Notes under the pieces: generated by a model
The model's input: the letters and a program-made list of their open reading frames with translations, nothing else
Database searches by the model: none
Told to the model about the DNA's origin: nothing
Part shown: piece by piece, positions 34,676 to 43,458 of the stretch
Layout of the letters: every line of letters starts with the position of its first letter
Numbering within the stretch: position 1 is the first letter of the stretch
Origin: Alcanivorax jadensis T9
GTDB lineage: Bacteria; Pseudomonadota; Gammaproteobacteria; Pseudomonadales; Alcanivoracaceae
Assembly: GCF_000756655.1 (NCBI RefSeq)
Contig: NZ_ARXU01000001.1
Coordinates: forward strand, 475,040 to 539,039
Direction: 5' to 3'
DNA: 64,000 bases
Position numbers and translations under genes: made by a program

Positions 34676-36712
34676 ATGACCTGGTTGAAATCCCGACGTC
34701 TGCACTATCTTTTGGCCATGACAGCGCTCTTCTTCAGCCTGATGGTCATCCTGCGGGCCATTTTCTATTTTGGCTTCTCCGAGGTACCGGGTAACCCGGA
34801 TTATGAAACCGGCGCCATTCTCAGCGCCCTGGGTATCGGTCTGCGCTTTGATCTGCGTCTGGCCCTGCTGCTGATGCTTCCCCTGGCTGCACTGGCCTAT
34901 CTGCCGCGCTTCAATCTGCTTAACAGCCGCCTGATGCGTCTCCTTGCCCATGGCTATCTGATCATTGCGCTGGCTCTGCTAGGTCTCACCTATATTCTCG
35001 ACTTTGGCCATTACGCCTATCTCGGTGAACGGCTAAACGTTACCGCCCTGCGCTTCATGCAGGACACTCGGGATTCCACCCTGATGGTGTGGGAAAGCTA
35101 CCCGGTGATCTGGATTACCCTTGGCCTGGTTGCCGGCGTGGCCGGCAGTTACTGGCTCGCTCGTATCGCCGAACGCAAACTGCTGCAGCGGACGGCTGCC
35201 GGCATCTCCGGATTCCAGGCCACCGTCGGTTTTCTGGTCTGCTTTACCCTGTTCTTCTTTGCCATTCTTGGCCGGGTCAGCAACATCAACATCCTTAACC
35301 CCATTCCGCTGCGCTGGAGTGAAGCCTTTGTGTCCGGCGACCGGGCCATCGGCGCCCTGGGTTTGAACCCGGTCCTCTACTTTCGCGACACCCTGCTGAT
35401 TCCCGTGTCCCCTTTCGACAAGGAACAGGTCGCCGAGTATTACCCGCTCATTGCTGATCATCTCGGCATTCCCGAGGATCAGCGTCAGGATCTCAATTTC
35501 GTACGAACGGTGGAGGTGCAGAGTCACAAGCTTGACCATGAGCGCCCGCCGAATGTGGTTTTTGTGATGCTGGAATCTCTGGGTGCAAGCCGTGTCAGCA
35601 GCTACGGCTTGCCGGTGGAAAGCAGCCCCAATCTGGACCAGCTGGGACGTGATGGCTGGCGCTTCGAAAATTTCTATGTGCCAGTGACTGGCACCGCCAA
35701 GACTATCTGGGCCACCTTTACCGGCATCCCTGATGTGGCTCCCACCGAAAGCGCCAGCCGCAACCCGCTTACGAGCCACCAGCGGACGGTGCTGAATGAA
35801 TTCGAGGGCTACCGGAATTTCTATTTCATTGGTGGCAATGCCGGCTGGGCCAACATTGACGGCCTGGTGCAACAAACCATTGATGATCTGGAGCTATATC
35901 AGGAAGGTGACTGGCAATCGCCGGACGTGGACGTGTGGGGCATTTCCGACCTGAACCTGTTCCGCGAATCCAACCAGATTCTCGCCGACCTGCCGGATGA
36001 TCAGCCGTTCTTTGCCTTCATCCAGACCGCCGGTAACCACCGGCCTTTCACCATCCCGGACAATAACGGTGACTTCCAGCCACGCACGGACCTGTCCGAT
36101 GAGCAGTTGGCCAAATACGGCTTCCGCAGCGCCGCCCAGTTCAACGCGGTACGGCTACTGGATTACAACGTGGGCGAGTACATGAAATGGGCCCGGGAAA
36201 GTGATTATTTCGACAACACCATCTTTGTGTTCTTTGGTGATCACAGCAACCGCATCACCACCCTGCCCCACATGCCGGCCATGGATCAGCTGGGGCTGGA
36301 AAGTCATCATGTGCCGCACATCATTTATGCTCCCCGCTACCTGAAACCCAGAGTGATTGAGGAGTCGGTGGGCCTGGTTGATGTGCTACCCACCGTTGCC
36401 GGTATGCTGGGACTCAACTACCGCAACACCACCCTGGGTCGGGATTTCCAGATTCCCGCTCCGGAAGGAGACCGCGCCAATTTTGTGGTATTGCAAGAAG
36501 GCCCCAGCCCCATCTACGGCATGGTCACGAAAGATTTTCTGGTCCGCATGAATGCGGATGGCAGCAACGCCACCTTGCATGATCTGCATAGCGACACCCC
36601 CAAACAGGACGTGGCTGCAAAGCACCCGGAAGTCTTCGAGCGGCTGTTCAAACTGGCTCGCGGGCAATACGAAACGTCTCGCTACATGTTCTACGACAAC
36701 GTGGACGATTAA
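34676..36712 (+). CDS. LTA-synthase-like sulfatase-family membrane protein
   Basis: A 678-residue protein with five N-terminal transmembrane helices (about residues 10-210) and a periplasmic alkaline-phosphatase/sulfatase-fold domain (about 285-640). Metal and nucleophile motifs can be seen: NVVFVMLESLGASRVSSYG, then TGTAKTIWATFTGIPD with the likely catalytic Thr, and IFVFFGDHSNR. In Gram-negatives such proteins add phosphoglycerol or phosphoethanolamine to glycans or lipids (OpgB-, EptA- or LTA-synthase-like); the acceptor is unknown. A strong hairpin terminator follows. The start ATG follows GGAGTAATCGGC. Confidence 0.87.
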   Translation: MTWLKSRRLHYLLAMTALFFSLMVILRAIFYFGFSEVPGNPDYETGAILSALGIGLRFDLRLALLLMLPLAALAYLPRFNLLNSRLMRLLAHGYLIIALALLGLTYILDFGHYAYLGERLNVTALRFMQDTRDSTLMVWESYPVIWITLGLVAGVAGSYWLARIAERKLLQRTAAGISGFQATVGFLVCFTLFFFAILGRVSNINILNPIPLRWSEAFVSGDRAIGALGLNPVLYFRDTLLIPVSPFDKEQVAEYYPLIADHLGIPEDQRQDLNFVRTVEVQSHKLDHERPPNVVFVMLESLGASRVSSYGLPVESSPNLDQLGRDGWRFENFYVPVTGTAKTIWATFTGIPDVAPTESASRNPLTSHQRTVLNEFEGYRNFYFIGGNAGWANIDGLVQQTIDDLELYQEGDWQSPDVDVWGISDLNLFRESNQILADLPDDQPFFAFIQTAGNHRPFTIPDNNGDFQPRTDLSDEQLAKYGFRSAAQFNAVRLLDYNVGEYMKWARESDYFDNTIFVFFGDHSNRITTLPHMPAMDQLGLESHHVPHIIYAPRYLKPRVIEESVGLVDVLPTVAGMLGLNYRNTTLGRDFQIPAPEGDRANFVVLQEGPSPIYGMVTKDFLVRMNADGSNATLHDLHSDTPKQDVAAKHPEVFERLFKLARGQYETSRYMFYDNVDD

Positions 36713-36737
36713 GCCACAGGCCCTTGTTCGCTACCCA

Positions 36738-36768
36738 TGACGCCCTCAGACTGAGGGCGTCATTATTT
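36738..36768 (+). terminator. Terminator of the LTA-synthase-like gene
   Basis: An 11-bp perfect stem TGACGCCCTCA/TGAGGGCGTCA with a 3-nt loop followed by TTATTTAT. The next gene starts 14 bp later. Confidence 0.85.
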
Positions 36769-36782
36769 ATGAGCTAAACTAA

Positions 36783-37886
36783 GTGCAACCACGGGAAACC
36801 ACCGACACCGTCATCATCGGCGCTGGCGTCATTGGCCTGGCCATCGCCAGTGAACTTGCACCCTCCAGATCTGTTGTATTGCTCGAGCAGGAAAGCCGTT
36901 TCGGCGAACATCTTTCTTCCCGCAACAGCGAAGTCATCCACGCTGGCCTCTACTACCCGCCAGATTCCCTGAAAGCTCGCCTGTGCCTGCGTGGCAACGC
37001 CCTGCTGTACCAGTACTGCCAGGAACAACAGATTCCCTATCAGCAGTGCGGCAAGCTGATCGTCGCCTCACAGAGCCAGCAAGAGGCGCTGGACAATCTG
37101 TACCGTAACGCGATGGAGAGTGGCGCCACAGGACTGCATCGGTGCAACCAGTCATGGCTGCGTCAGCAGGAGCCATGGTTACAGGCCAGTGAAGCCCTGC
37201 TCAGCGAGCACAGCGGCATCCTTGATAGCCATGCCTTCCTTTCAATACTGGCTCAGGAAGCGGAGCGCCAGCATGCCCTGCTCTGTTATCGGCACCGGGT
37301 GCAGCGGATTGACTGTGGCCCAGGGGATTTCCTGCTGCAGGTAGAAAGTGACGACACAACCTTTGAACTCCGTTGCCAGCACTTGATCAATGCCGCAGGC
37401 CTCCATGCCGTTCCCTTGCTGAAAGACTGCAACGGCTTTCCCGCAGAAAAGATTCCCGAACAGCGGCTGGCCCGAGGCAACTATTTTTCCCTCAGCGGGG
37501 GCAGCCCCACCCGGAGGCTGGTCTACCCGCTACCGGAAGCAGACGGACTGGGTATTCACCTCACCGTAGACCAGGCCGGCAATGCCCGCTTCGGCCCGGA
37601 TGTGGAATGGATCAAGCACAGGGATTACCAGGTCAACATCACCCGGCTACCGCAATTCGAAGAAGCGATACGACGCTACTGGCCAAGCCTGGACGCCGAC
37701 AGACTCACCCCTGCCTACGCCGGCATCCGCCCCAAGCTGTTTATGGAAGGAGAACCCTATCGGGATTTTCTGATACAGGGAGAAAAGGAGCACGGCATCA
37801 AAGGCATGATCAACCTGCTCGGCATTGAATCACCCGGGCTGACGGCGGCACTGGCCATTGCGGAAGATATCGCCAACCTCGGTTAA
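36783..37886 (+). CDS. FAD-dependent oxidoreductase (L-2-hydroxyglutarate oxidase-like)
   Basis: A 367-residue DAO-fold flavoprotein. The Rossmann motif VIIGAGVIGLAIASEL is at the N-terminus, followed by SSRNSEVIHAGLYYPPDSLK, the segment characteristic of LhgO/L2HGDH-type proteins, and the C-terminal AGIRPKL and flavin contacts at NLLGIESPGLTAALAIAE. It probably oxidises L-2-hydroxyglutarate or a related 2-hydroxyacid and passes electrons to quinone. It starts with GTG just after the terminator of the upstream gene, with only a weak ribosome site. Confidence 0.85.
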   Translation: MQPRETTDTVIIGAGVIGLAIASELAPSRSVVLLEQESRFGEHLSSRNSEVIHAGLYYPPDSLKARLCLRGNALLYQYCQEQQIPYQQCGKLIVASQSQQEALDNLYRNAMESGATGLHRCNQSWLRQQEPWLQASEALLSEHSGILDSHAFLSILAQEAERQHALLCYRHRVQRIDCGPGDFLLQVESDDTTFELRCQHLINAAGLHAVPLLKDCNGFPAEKIPEQRLARGNYFSLSGGSPTRRLVYPLPEADGLGIHLTVDQAGNARFGPDVEWIKHRDYQVNITRLPQFEEAIRRYWPSLDADRLTPAYAGIRPKLFMEGEPYRDFLIQGEKEHGIKGMINLLGIESPGLTAALAIAEDIANLG

Positions 37887-37936
37887 GTTTACGTAGGCTC
37901 AGTGCACCCTACGCTCAGCGGAAATTGAGAGCGGCA

Positions 37937-38713
37937 TCAGTGATGACGCCCCATGACCCTTCCCGCCAAACGCGTCACCCAGCTAGCAGGCAATACCCGC
38001 ACCAAAGAGACCATGATTCGATACAAGGCACCGGGAACCACCACCGCTTTCCCACTGGCCAGCGCCTTCAGCCCGGCCGCTGCCACTACGTCCGCAGGCA
38101 TCATGGCTTTTTCCAGATCCGGGTCCATCCGCTCACGGGCGATGGACGAAAACTCGGTGCGGGTGCCGCCGGGGCACAGTGCCGTCACCACAATGCCCGC
38201 TGGCTTGAGTTCTTCGTGGAGAGCACGACTCAGATGCAGCACACAGGCCTTGCTGGCTGCATAGGTGGCCATGCCCGGGATCGGAAACCAGGCAGACACC
38301 GAGCTCACATTGAGCACCCAGCCCTGGCCCCGTTGCGCCATGGGCGCGGCAAACCGCTGAGTCAGCGCCAGCAGGCTGCGCACGTTTACATCGACCATGC
38401 CCAGCTGATCCGCTACCGGTAGAGACAACAGCGGCTTCTGGAAACCAAAACCCGCATTGTTGATGAGAATATCCACCTGCCGCCCGGCTGCCTGCGTCTG
38501 GGCATACACCGCCTCGGCCGCTTGCGGATCAGACAGATCAGCGGTAATCACATCAACGGTGACCGACGCCAACTCCCCGGCAAGAGAATCGAGCCGCTCA
38601 GTGCGCCGTGCTACCAGAATCAGGTTGCAGCCCACAGCAGCCAGTTGCCTCGCCATCTGTTCACCGATGCCGCTGGAGGCGCCGGTAATTAACGCGGTTT
38701 TTCCCGAAAACAT
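37937..38713 (-). CDS. Short-chain dehydrogenase/reductase
   Basis: A 258-residue classical SDR with an NAD(P)-binding TGASSGIG motif (10-17), NNAG, the catalytic Ser in LNVSSVSAW and the YxxxK motif in TYAASKACVL. Arg after the second strand (VARRTERLDSL) suggests NADPH. The C-terminus after residue about 220 is hydrophobic (LYRIMVSLVRVLPASWVTRL), as in SDRs that act on lipid substrates at the membrane. The substrate is unknown; fatty acyl or keto-lipid reduction is plausible. It converges on the FAD oxidoreductase gene. Confidence 0.88.
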   Translation of the reverse strand: MFSGKTALITGASSGIGEQMARQLAAVGCNLILVARRTERLDSLAGELASVTVDVITADLSDPQAAEAVYAQTQAAGRQVDILINNAGFGFQKPLLSLPVADQLGMVDVNVRSLLALTQRFAAPMAQRGQGWVLNVSSVSAWFPIPGMATYAASKACVLHLSRALHEELKPAGIVVTALCPGGTRTEFSSIARERMDPDLEKAMMPADVVAAAGLKALASGKAVVVPGALYRIMVSLVRVLPASWVTRLAGRVMGRHH

Positions 38714-38745
38714 TTTTTGCTCCCGCTTTCAGCTTTGTCTGTCCT

Positions 38746-38991
38746 GACGAAGTTCAAGACACCAGTAGGAACGTAGCGTAGCGGAGTAACGCCCGCCAGG
38801 GCGGCCCGCAGGGTGAGCGCAGCGAATAATTCCCTTCCAGGGGACGAACCTCTCGAAGCGAGACGACCGAAGGGAGTGATTTACAATTCCCAAGGGACAA
38901 AGACAGGTCCAGGTACGTTTGCGGCATCTGAACCGTTTTCCTCGCTGTCGCTCGGTTCGTCCCTCAAGAGGAACTCCTACAGCGGCTTCGT
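38746..38991. repeat. Composite palindromic element D, copy 2
   Basis: A 246-bp relative of the element at 26413, sharing the GTAGCGGAGTAACGC and CGTCCCTCAAG-GGAACTCC blocks, with ends GACGAAG and CTCCTACAGCGGCTTCGTA. The middle differs from copy 1 and holds a local inverted repeat (CCTCTCGAAGCGAGACG). The 398-bp gap 38714-39111 contains this element and the etfA terminator, with no gene. Confidence 0.65.
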
Positions 38992-39057
38992 AGGAGTTCA
39001 TTATTTCGCGTAACGTTTGGGTTTTCGCCACTCCATTGAGCGCAGCTTGTACCTGAA

Positions 39058-39090
39058 AACAAAAAACCCGGCACAAGGCCGGGTTTTTTG
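39058..39090. terminator. etfBA terminator
   Basis: AAAAAACCCGGC-ACAAG-GCCGGGTTTTTTG, a strong bidirectional hairpin 22 bp beyond the etfA stop. Confidence 0.9.
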
Positions 39091-39111
39091 TTGGTGCGGG
39101 AAGCAGGCTTT

Positions 39112-40041
39112 TTACAGCTTGCCGTCCAGCTCCGGTACTGCTTCGAACAGGTCAGCCACCAGGCCGTAGTCCGCCACCTGGAAGATGGGGGCTTCTTCGT
39201 CCTTGTTGATAGCAACGATGACCTTGGAGTCTTTCATGCCGGCCAGATGCTGAATGGCACCGGAGATGCCCACAGCAACGTACAGGTTCGGCGCAACGAT
39301 TTTACCGGTCTGACCGACCTGCATGTCGTTGGGTACGAAACCTGCGTCGACGGCAGCACGGGATGCACCCACGCCAGCGCCCAGCTTGTCAGCCAGCTTG
39401 TACAGGATTTCAAAGTTCTCACCGTTACCCATGCCACGACCACCGGAGATCACGATCTCGGCAGAGGTCAGCTCGGGACGGTCAGACTTGGCCAGCTCTT
39501 CACCCACGAAGGAGGAGATGCCAGCGTCTTTAACAACGTCCAAGTTCTCAACAGAGGCGGAACCGCCTTCTGCTGCAACGCCATCGAAGGAAGTACCACG
39601 TACGGTGATCACTTTCTTCGCATCGCCACACTTAACGGTAGCGATAGCGTTACCGGCGTAGATCGGGCGCTTGAAGGTATCAGCGTCGACCACGTCGGAG
39701 ATTTCGGAAATCTGGGCCACGTCCAGCAGAGCAGCGGCGCGGGGCGCGAAGTTCTTGCCGGTGGTGGTGGCAGCAGCCAGGATGTGGCTGTAATCGGCGC
39801 CGACTTCGGCAACCAGATCGCCAATGTTTTCGGCCAGCTGATGCTCGTAAGCATCGTTGTCAGCGCACAGTACCTTGGAAACGCCATCAATCTTGGCCGC
39901 TTCTTCAGCAACAGCGCCACAGCCTTTACCGGCTACCAGCACAGTGATGTCGCCGCCGATCTCTTTGGCAGCAGCAACCACACTCAGGGTGACCTTGTTG
40001 AGCGCGGCGTTATCGTGTTCGGCGTAAACTAATACACTCAT
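39112..40041 (-). CDS. etfA: Electron transfer flavoprotein alpha subunit
   Basis: EtfA binds FAD and, with EtfB, carries electrons from acyl-CoA dehydrogenases to ETF-QO. The 309-residue protein has an N-terminal alpha/beta domain and the C-terminal FAD-binding signature [20 protein letters not shown], then [20 protein letters not shown], the ETF alpha pattern. It overlaps the etfB stop by one base (TGATG), so the genes are cotranscribed etfB-etfA. Confidence 0.97.
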   Translation of the reverse strand: MSVLVYAEHDNAALNKVTLSVVAAAKEIGGDITVLVAGKGCGAVAEEAAKIDGVSKVLCADNDAYEHQLAENIGDLVAEVGADYSHILAAATTTGKNFAPRAAALLDVAQISEISDVVDADTFKRPIYAGNAIATVKCGDAKKVITVRGTSFDGVAAEGGSASVENLDVVKDAGISSFVGEELAKSDRPELTSAEIVISGGRGMGNGENFEILYKLADKLGAGVGASRAAVDAGFVPNDMQVGQTGKIVAPNLYVAVGISGAIQHLAGMKDSKVIVAINKDEEAPIFQVADYGLVADLFEAVPELDGKL

Positions 40042-40790
40042 CAGATCACCTTCGCTTCGTTCTTCAGTTTCTCGACCAGCTCGTCAACGGAGCCAACGAT
40101 GATGCCAGCCTGACGCTCGGCCGGAGCTTCCACACTGACAGTGGTCACACGCGGAGTCAGGTCAACGCCCAGATCAGCGGCTGTTTTGGTATCCAGCGGC
40201 TTCTTCTTGGCTTTCATGATGTTTGGCAGAGACGCGTAACGCGGCTCGTTCAGGCGCAGGTCAGTGGTAACCACTGCCGGCAGGTTCAGCTCAACAGTCT
40301 GCAGGCCGCCGTCGATTTCACGGGTAACCTTCACTTTACCGTCGGCCACGTCCACTTCAGACGCGAAAGTGCCCTGCGGCATACCGGTCAACGCAGCCAG
40401 CATCTGGCCGGTCTGGTTGTTGTCGCCGTCGATAGCCTGCTTGCCCAGAATAACCAGCTCAGGCTTCTCTTCGTCAACGATGGCTTTCAGCGCTTTGGCG
40501 ATGCCCAGCGGCTGAACGTCTTCGTCAGTTTCTACCAGGATAGAGCGGTCAGCGCCCAGAGCCATGGCAGTACGCAGTTGTTCCTGAGCGGTCTTGGGAC
40601 CGATGGAAACAGCAACGATTTCGGTAACCACACCCTTCTCTTTCAGACGTACCGCTTCTTCTACAGCGATTTCACAAAAGGGGTTCATGGCCATTTTGAC
40701 ATTGGCGAGATCAACACCAGTGTTGTCAGCCTTCACGCGAACCTTGACGTTGTAATCAACGACTCGCTTGATGGGTACAAGAACCTTCAT
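40041..40790 (-). CDS. etfB: Electron transfer flavoprotein beta subunit
   Basis: EtfB binds AMP and holds the recognition loop that docks on dehydrogenases. With the start at 40790 the product has 249 residues, the family standard, beginning [20 protein letters not shown]. The conserved signature [20 protein letters not shown] and the recognition region [16 protein letters not shown] are visible. The frame stays open for 81 codons upstream, but GAGGATCCT directly before this ATG and the family length fix the start. Divergent from the ETF-QO gene across a 480-bp gap. Confidence 0.97.
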   Translation of the reverse strand: MKVLVPIKRVVDYNVKVRVKADNTGVDLANVKMAMNPFCEIAVEEAVRLKEKGVVTEIVAVSIGPKTAQEQLRTAMALGADRSILVETDEDVQPLGIAKALKAIVDEEKPELVILGKQAIDGDNNQTGQMLAALTGMPQGTFASEVDVADGKVKVTREIDGGLQTVELNLPAVVTTDLRLNEPRYASLPNIMKAKKKPLDTKTAADLGVDLTPRVTTVSVEAPAERQAGIIVGSVDELVEKLKNEAKVI

Positions 40791-41270
40791 AGGATCCTCG
40801 GAATGTTCCATTGGGTGACATGTAGAAGGAGGCGATAATTGACGCCGTTGCCGGGTCCACCCCCGCGAAAGAGCCGCTATCTTGAACGCTAGGTTAAAGC
40901 AGGTCAATAGGCCGAAAATCTGTAAGCGAATGATTTTGCTGCAAATAGACCACACAAGGTGTCCACTTTTCGTGACTTTGCAGTCGGCCATTTCCTTGTA
41001 AATCAACCAGCTAGCAAGGGATAATCCGAACACCTGTTTGAAATAGCTGCAGTGCGCCGCCCCGCCGGATCAACACCCGGTAACAATGCAGCGGGCGTTG
41101 CGGCCAACCCAGGCAGTGGTGCGGTTTCGCCTATCTCTATATACTCCGCGCCACCCCAAGGCTGGCCCCAGGCAGCTGCTGAGAAAGGTTTTTCTGTGGC
41201 AGAGTGTTTCAGAACCCCTTTCTCAGTGGCTTCAGGGCCGAACACGCAATCGATAGCGAGGAGACAGGCT
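40791..41270. other. Divergent promoter region between etfBA and ETF-QO
   Basis: 480 bp without a gene. It holds a PsrA-like inverted repeat (41027-41040) and a 10-bp perfect inverted repeat CTGAGAAAGG (41179-41188) with CCTTTCTCAG (41217-41226) around a 28-nt loop, close to ETF-QO. The minus-strand half is AT-richer (about 40890-41020) and is the likely etfBA promoter; no -35/-10 pair is certain. An in-frame open stretch from 41052 to 41270 lies before ETF-QO and is judged non-coding. Confidence 0.6.
41027..41040. promoter_or_regulatory. Candidate PsrA-type operator of the etf genes
   Basis: CGAAC-ACCT-GTTTG matches the PsrA consensus [G/C]AAAC-N2-4-GTTT[G/C] at all but one position. PsrA is the fatty-acid-responsive TetR repressor of beta-oxidation genes in pseudomonads, where etf genes are among its reported targets. 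It lies between the divergent etfBA and ETF-QO genes. No psrA gene is in the window. Confidence 0.4.
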
Positions 41271-42926
41271 GTGGAACGCGAATCTATGGAAGTCGATGTA
41301 GTCATCGTCGGCGCCGGTCCTTCCGGTCTGGCAACCGCCTGCCGTCTGGGCCAGATCGCCCAGGAAACCGGTCAGGAAATCAGTGTGGTCGTGGTAGAGA
41401 AAGGCTCCGAAGTCGGTGCCCATATTCTCTCCGGTGCGGTGCTTGAGCCGCGCGCCCTGAACGAGCTGTTTCCCAACTGGCAGGAAATGGGCGCTCCGGT
41501 GAACACCAAGGTCACCGGCGACGAGATCTACTACCTCACCGGCCCGGAAAAGGCACAGAAAGTGCCGAACCTGTTCGTACCCAAGACCATGCACAACGAA
41601 GGGAACTACATCATTTCCCTGGGTAACCTGTGCCGCTGGCTGGCAGAACAGGCCGAAGGTCTGGGCATCGAGATCTTCCCCGGCTTTGCCGCCAGCGAAG
41701 TACTCTACAAGGAAGATGGTTCGGTGAAAGGTATCGCCACCGGCGATTCCGGCATCGGCCACGACGGCGAGCACAAGCCCAGCTATACCCCCGGCATGGA
41801 GCTGCACGCCAAGTACACCATCTTCTCCGAAGGCTGCCGCGGCCACCTGGGCAAACAGCTGCAGGAAAAATTCAACCTGCGCGAAGGCACCGACCCGCAG
41901 CATTACGGTCTCGGCATCAAGGAACTGTGGGACATCGATCCGGCCAAGCACCAGGAAGGTCTGGTAGTGCACACCGCTGGCTGGCCGCTGACCGAATCCG
42001 GCTCCCCGGGTGGTGCGTTCCTGTATCACATCGAGAACAACCAGGTTGCCCTGGGTCTGATCACCGACCTGGCCTACTCCAACCCGCATGTCTCTCCGTT
42101 CGACGAGATGCAGCGCTGGAAGACCAACCCGGAAATCAGCAAGCACCTGGAAGGCGGCAAGCGTGTCTCCTACGGCGCCCGTGCCATCTCCAAAGGTGGC
42201 CTGCAATCCCTGCCGAAGATGACCTTCCCCGGTGGTCTGCTGGTGGGCTGTAACGCTGGCACCCTGAACTTCGCCAAGATCAAGGGCACCCACACCGCCA
42301 TGAAGTCCGGCATGATTGCCGCAGAAATCCTGGCAGAAGCCCTGAAAGGCGGCCGTGGCAGCGACGAGCTGACCGAGTACAAGGACGCCTTCGACAAGAG
42401 CTGGGTACACGAAGAACTGCACGCTCAGCGCAACTTCGGTCCTGCTCAGCACAAGTTCGGTAACTTCATCGGCTCTGCCTTTGCCTTCGTGGACATCAAC
42501 CTGTTCAACGGCAAACTGCCGATCACCATGCGTGACACCACCCCGGATCACGCTACGCTGAAGCCGGCAGATCAGAGCAAGAAGATCGACTACCCGAAAC
42601 CGGACGGCAAGATCACCTTCGCCAAGTTGGACAGCGTATTCCTGTCCAACACCAACCACGAAGAAGATCAGCCGTGTCACCTGACGCTGAAAGACCCGAA
42701 CGTACCGCTTGAGGTGAACCTGCCCAAGTGGGACGAGCCGGCCCAGCGTTACTGCCCGGCGGGTGTGTACGAAGTGGTCGAGGACGAGAACACTGGCGAC
42801 AAGCGTTTCCAGATCAACGCCCAGAACTGCGTGCACTGCAAAACCTGCGACATCAAGGACCCTACCCAGAACATCAACTGGGTGGCTCCGGAAGGCACCG
42901 GCGGCCCCAATTACCCGAACATGTAA
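41271..42926 (+). CDS. Electron transfer flavoprotein-ubiquinone oxidoreductase
   Basis: ETF-QO is a membrane-associated FAD and [4Fe-4S] enzyme passing electrons from ETF to ubiquinone, and so joins beta-oxidation to respiration. The 551-residue protein has VVIVGAGPSGLATACRL (FAD), the quinone-pocket segment GKRVSYGARAISKGGLQSLP, and the C-terminal cluster ligands in YCPAGVYEV and NCVHCKTCDIKDP (four Cys). The GTG at 41271, giving MERESMEVDVV, is the start: GCGAGGAG lies 7 nt before it and the N-terminus matches pseudomonad homologues. The open frame upstream to 41052 is not supported. Confidence 0.96.
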   Translation: MERESMEVDVVIVGAGPSGLATACRLGQIAQETGQEISVVVVEKGSEVGAHILSGAVLEPRALNELFPNWQEMGAPVNTKVTGDEIYYLTGPEKAQKVPNLFVPKTMHNEGNYIISLGNLCRWLAEQAEGLGIEIFPGFAASEVLYKEDGSVKGIATGDSGIGHDGEHKPSYTPGMELHAKYTIFSEGCRGHLGKQLQEKFNLREGTDPQHYGLGIKELWDIDPAKHQEGLVVHTAGWPLTESGSPGGAFLYHIENNQVALGLITDLAYSNPHVSPFDEMQRWKTNPEISKHLEGGKRVSYGARAISKGGLQSLPKMTFPGGLLVGCNAGTLNFAKIKGTHTAMKSGMIAAEILAEALKGGRGSDELTEYKDAFDKSWVHEELHAQRNFGPAQHKFGNFIGSAFAFVDINLFNGKLPITMRDTTPDHATLKPADQSKKIDYPKPDGKITFAKLDSVFLSNTNHEEDQPCHLTLKDPNVPLEVNLPKWDEPAQRYCPAGVYEVVEDENTGDKRFQINAQNCVHCKTCDIKDPTQNINWVAPEGTGGPNYPNM

Positions 42927-42954
42927 TTGACCGCACGGCTTCCGTGTTGCAAAC

Positions 42955-42987
42955 AAAAAAGGCGCCTTCTCAGGCGCCTTTTTTGTG
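42955..42987 (+). terminator. ETF-QO terminator
   Basis: The AAAAAAGGCGCCTT/AGGCGCCTTTTTTG hairpin lies about 30 bp after the stop codon, with A and T tracts on either side. Confidence 0.88.
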
Positions 42988-43015
42988 TCTGGTCAGTCGC
43001 CAGGAATCGTAAGAC

Positions 43016-43081
43016 TTCGTTTTGCAAGCAAAGCTCCAACGGTAAATCGCTGCCCCGTTGGAGCCTTGTTCACAAGGCGAA
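43016..43081. repeat. REP-like doublet, family B
   Basis: TTCGTTTTGCAAGCAAAGCT...CCAACGG followed by the inverted unit CGTTGGAGCCTTGTTCACAA..., 12 nt apart. The unit CGTTGGAGCCTTGCTCGCAA occurs again as doublets at 45369-45437 and 60715-60787. Confidence 0.85.
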
Positions 43082-43125
43082 TCAGGCGCCTTGCTGTGCC
43101 TTCACATCCGCATCAGACGCAACGC

Positions 43126-43329
43126 TCAGACCGGCTTTCTTTGCAGCCGCTGGATCACACGGGCTCGCTGCTCCGCGCGATTCTTGCGCAGGCGATACCA
43201 GGCCAGCCGAATGCGATAGTCCAGAGCGTCCATCAGTTCCAGTGGTGGCATGGCCGGCATGTGCAGGTCCGGCTTGCGGGACTGAATCCGCTGGGGAGCT
43301 TCCAGTGTGTGGGGGTCATTGCGTTTCAT
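43126..43329 (-). CDS. Small basic hypothetical protein
   Basis: A 67-residue protein rich in Arg (MKRNDPHTLEAPQRIQSRKP at the start; a basic helix YRIRLAWYRLRKNRAEQRAR near the end). The start at 43329 is supported by GGGAGGAGACC directly before it, although the frame is open to 43392. It is divergent from the LysR gene, 129 bp apart, so it could be the regulator's target. No family recognised; nucleic-acid or membrane-surface binding by the basic helix is conceivable. Confidence 0.6.
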   Translation of the reverse strand: MKRNDPHTLEAPQRIQSRKPDLHMPAMPPLELMDALDYRIRLAWYRLRKNRAEQRARVIQRLQRKPV

Positions 43330-43458
43330 GGTCTCCTCCCTGTTCGAGAACGTTGTGGAGTGGCTGGGTTGTGATTGGCCTCCATGATGCAATCGGGTTT
43401 ACTATCAGTAAATCGAAAAGATCTTTACCTATCGTTCAATTTTTCTGAAAGGTGAATC

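Noticed and set aside
40791..41033. Longer N-terminus of EtfB
   Set aside because: The 81 extra residues are unlike EtfB, and a ribosome site sits before the conserved MKVLVPIKR start.
41179..41226. Stem with CTGAGAAAGG arms considered as a terminator or riboswitch of ETF-QO
   Set aside because: The loop is 28 nt, no U tract follows and no riboswitch motif is visible; kept only as an inverted repeat.
41052..41270. Longer N-terminus of ETF-QO
   Set aside because: No ribosome site upstream; GCGAGGAG before GTG 41271 and family N-terminus fit the shorter form.
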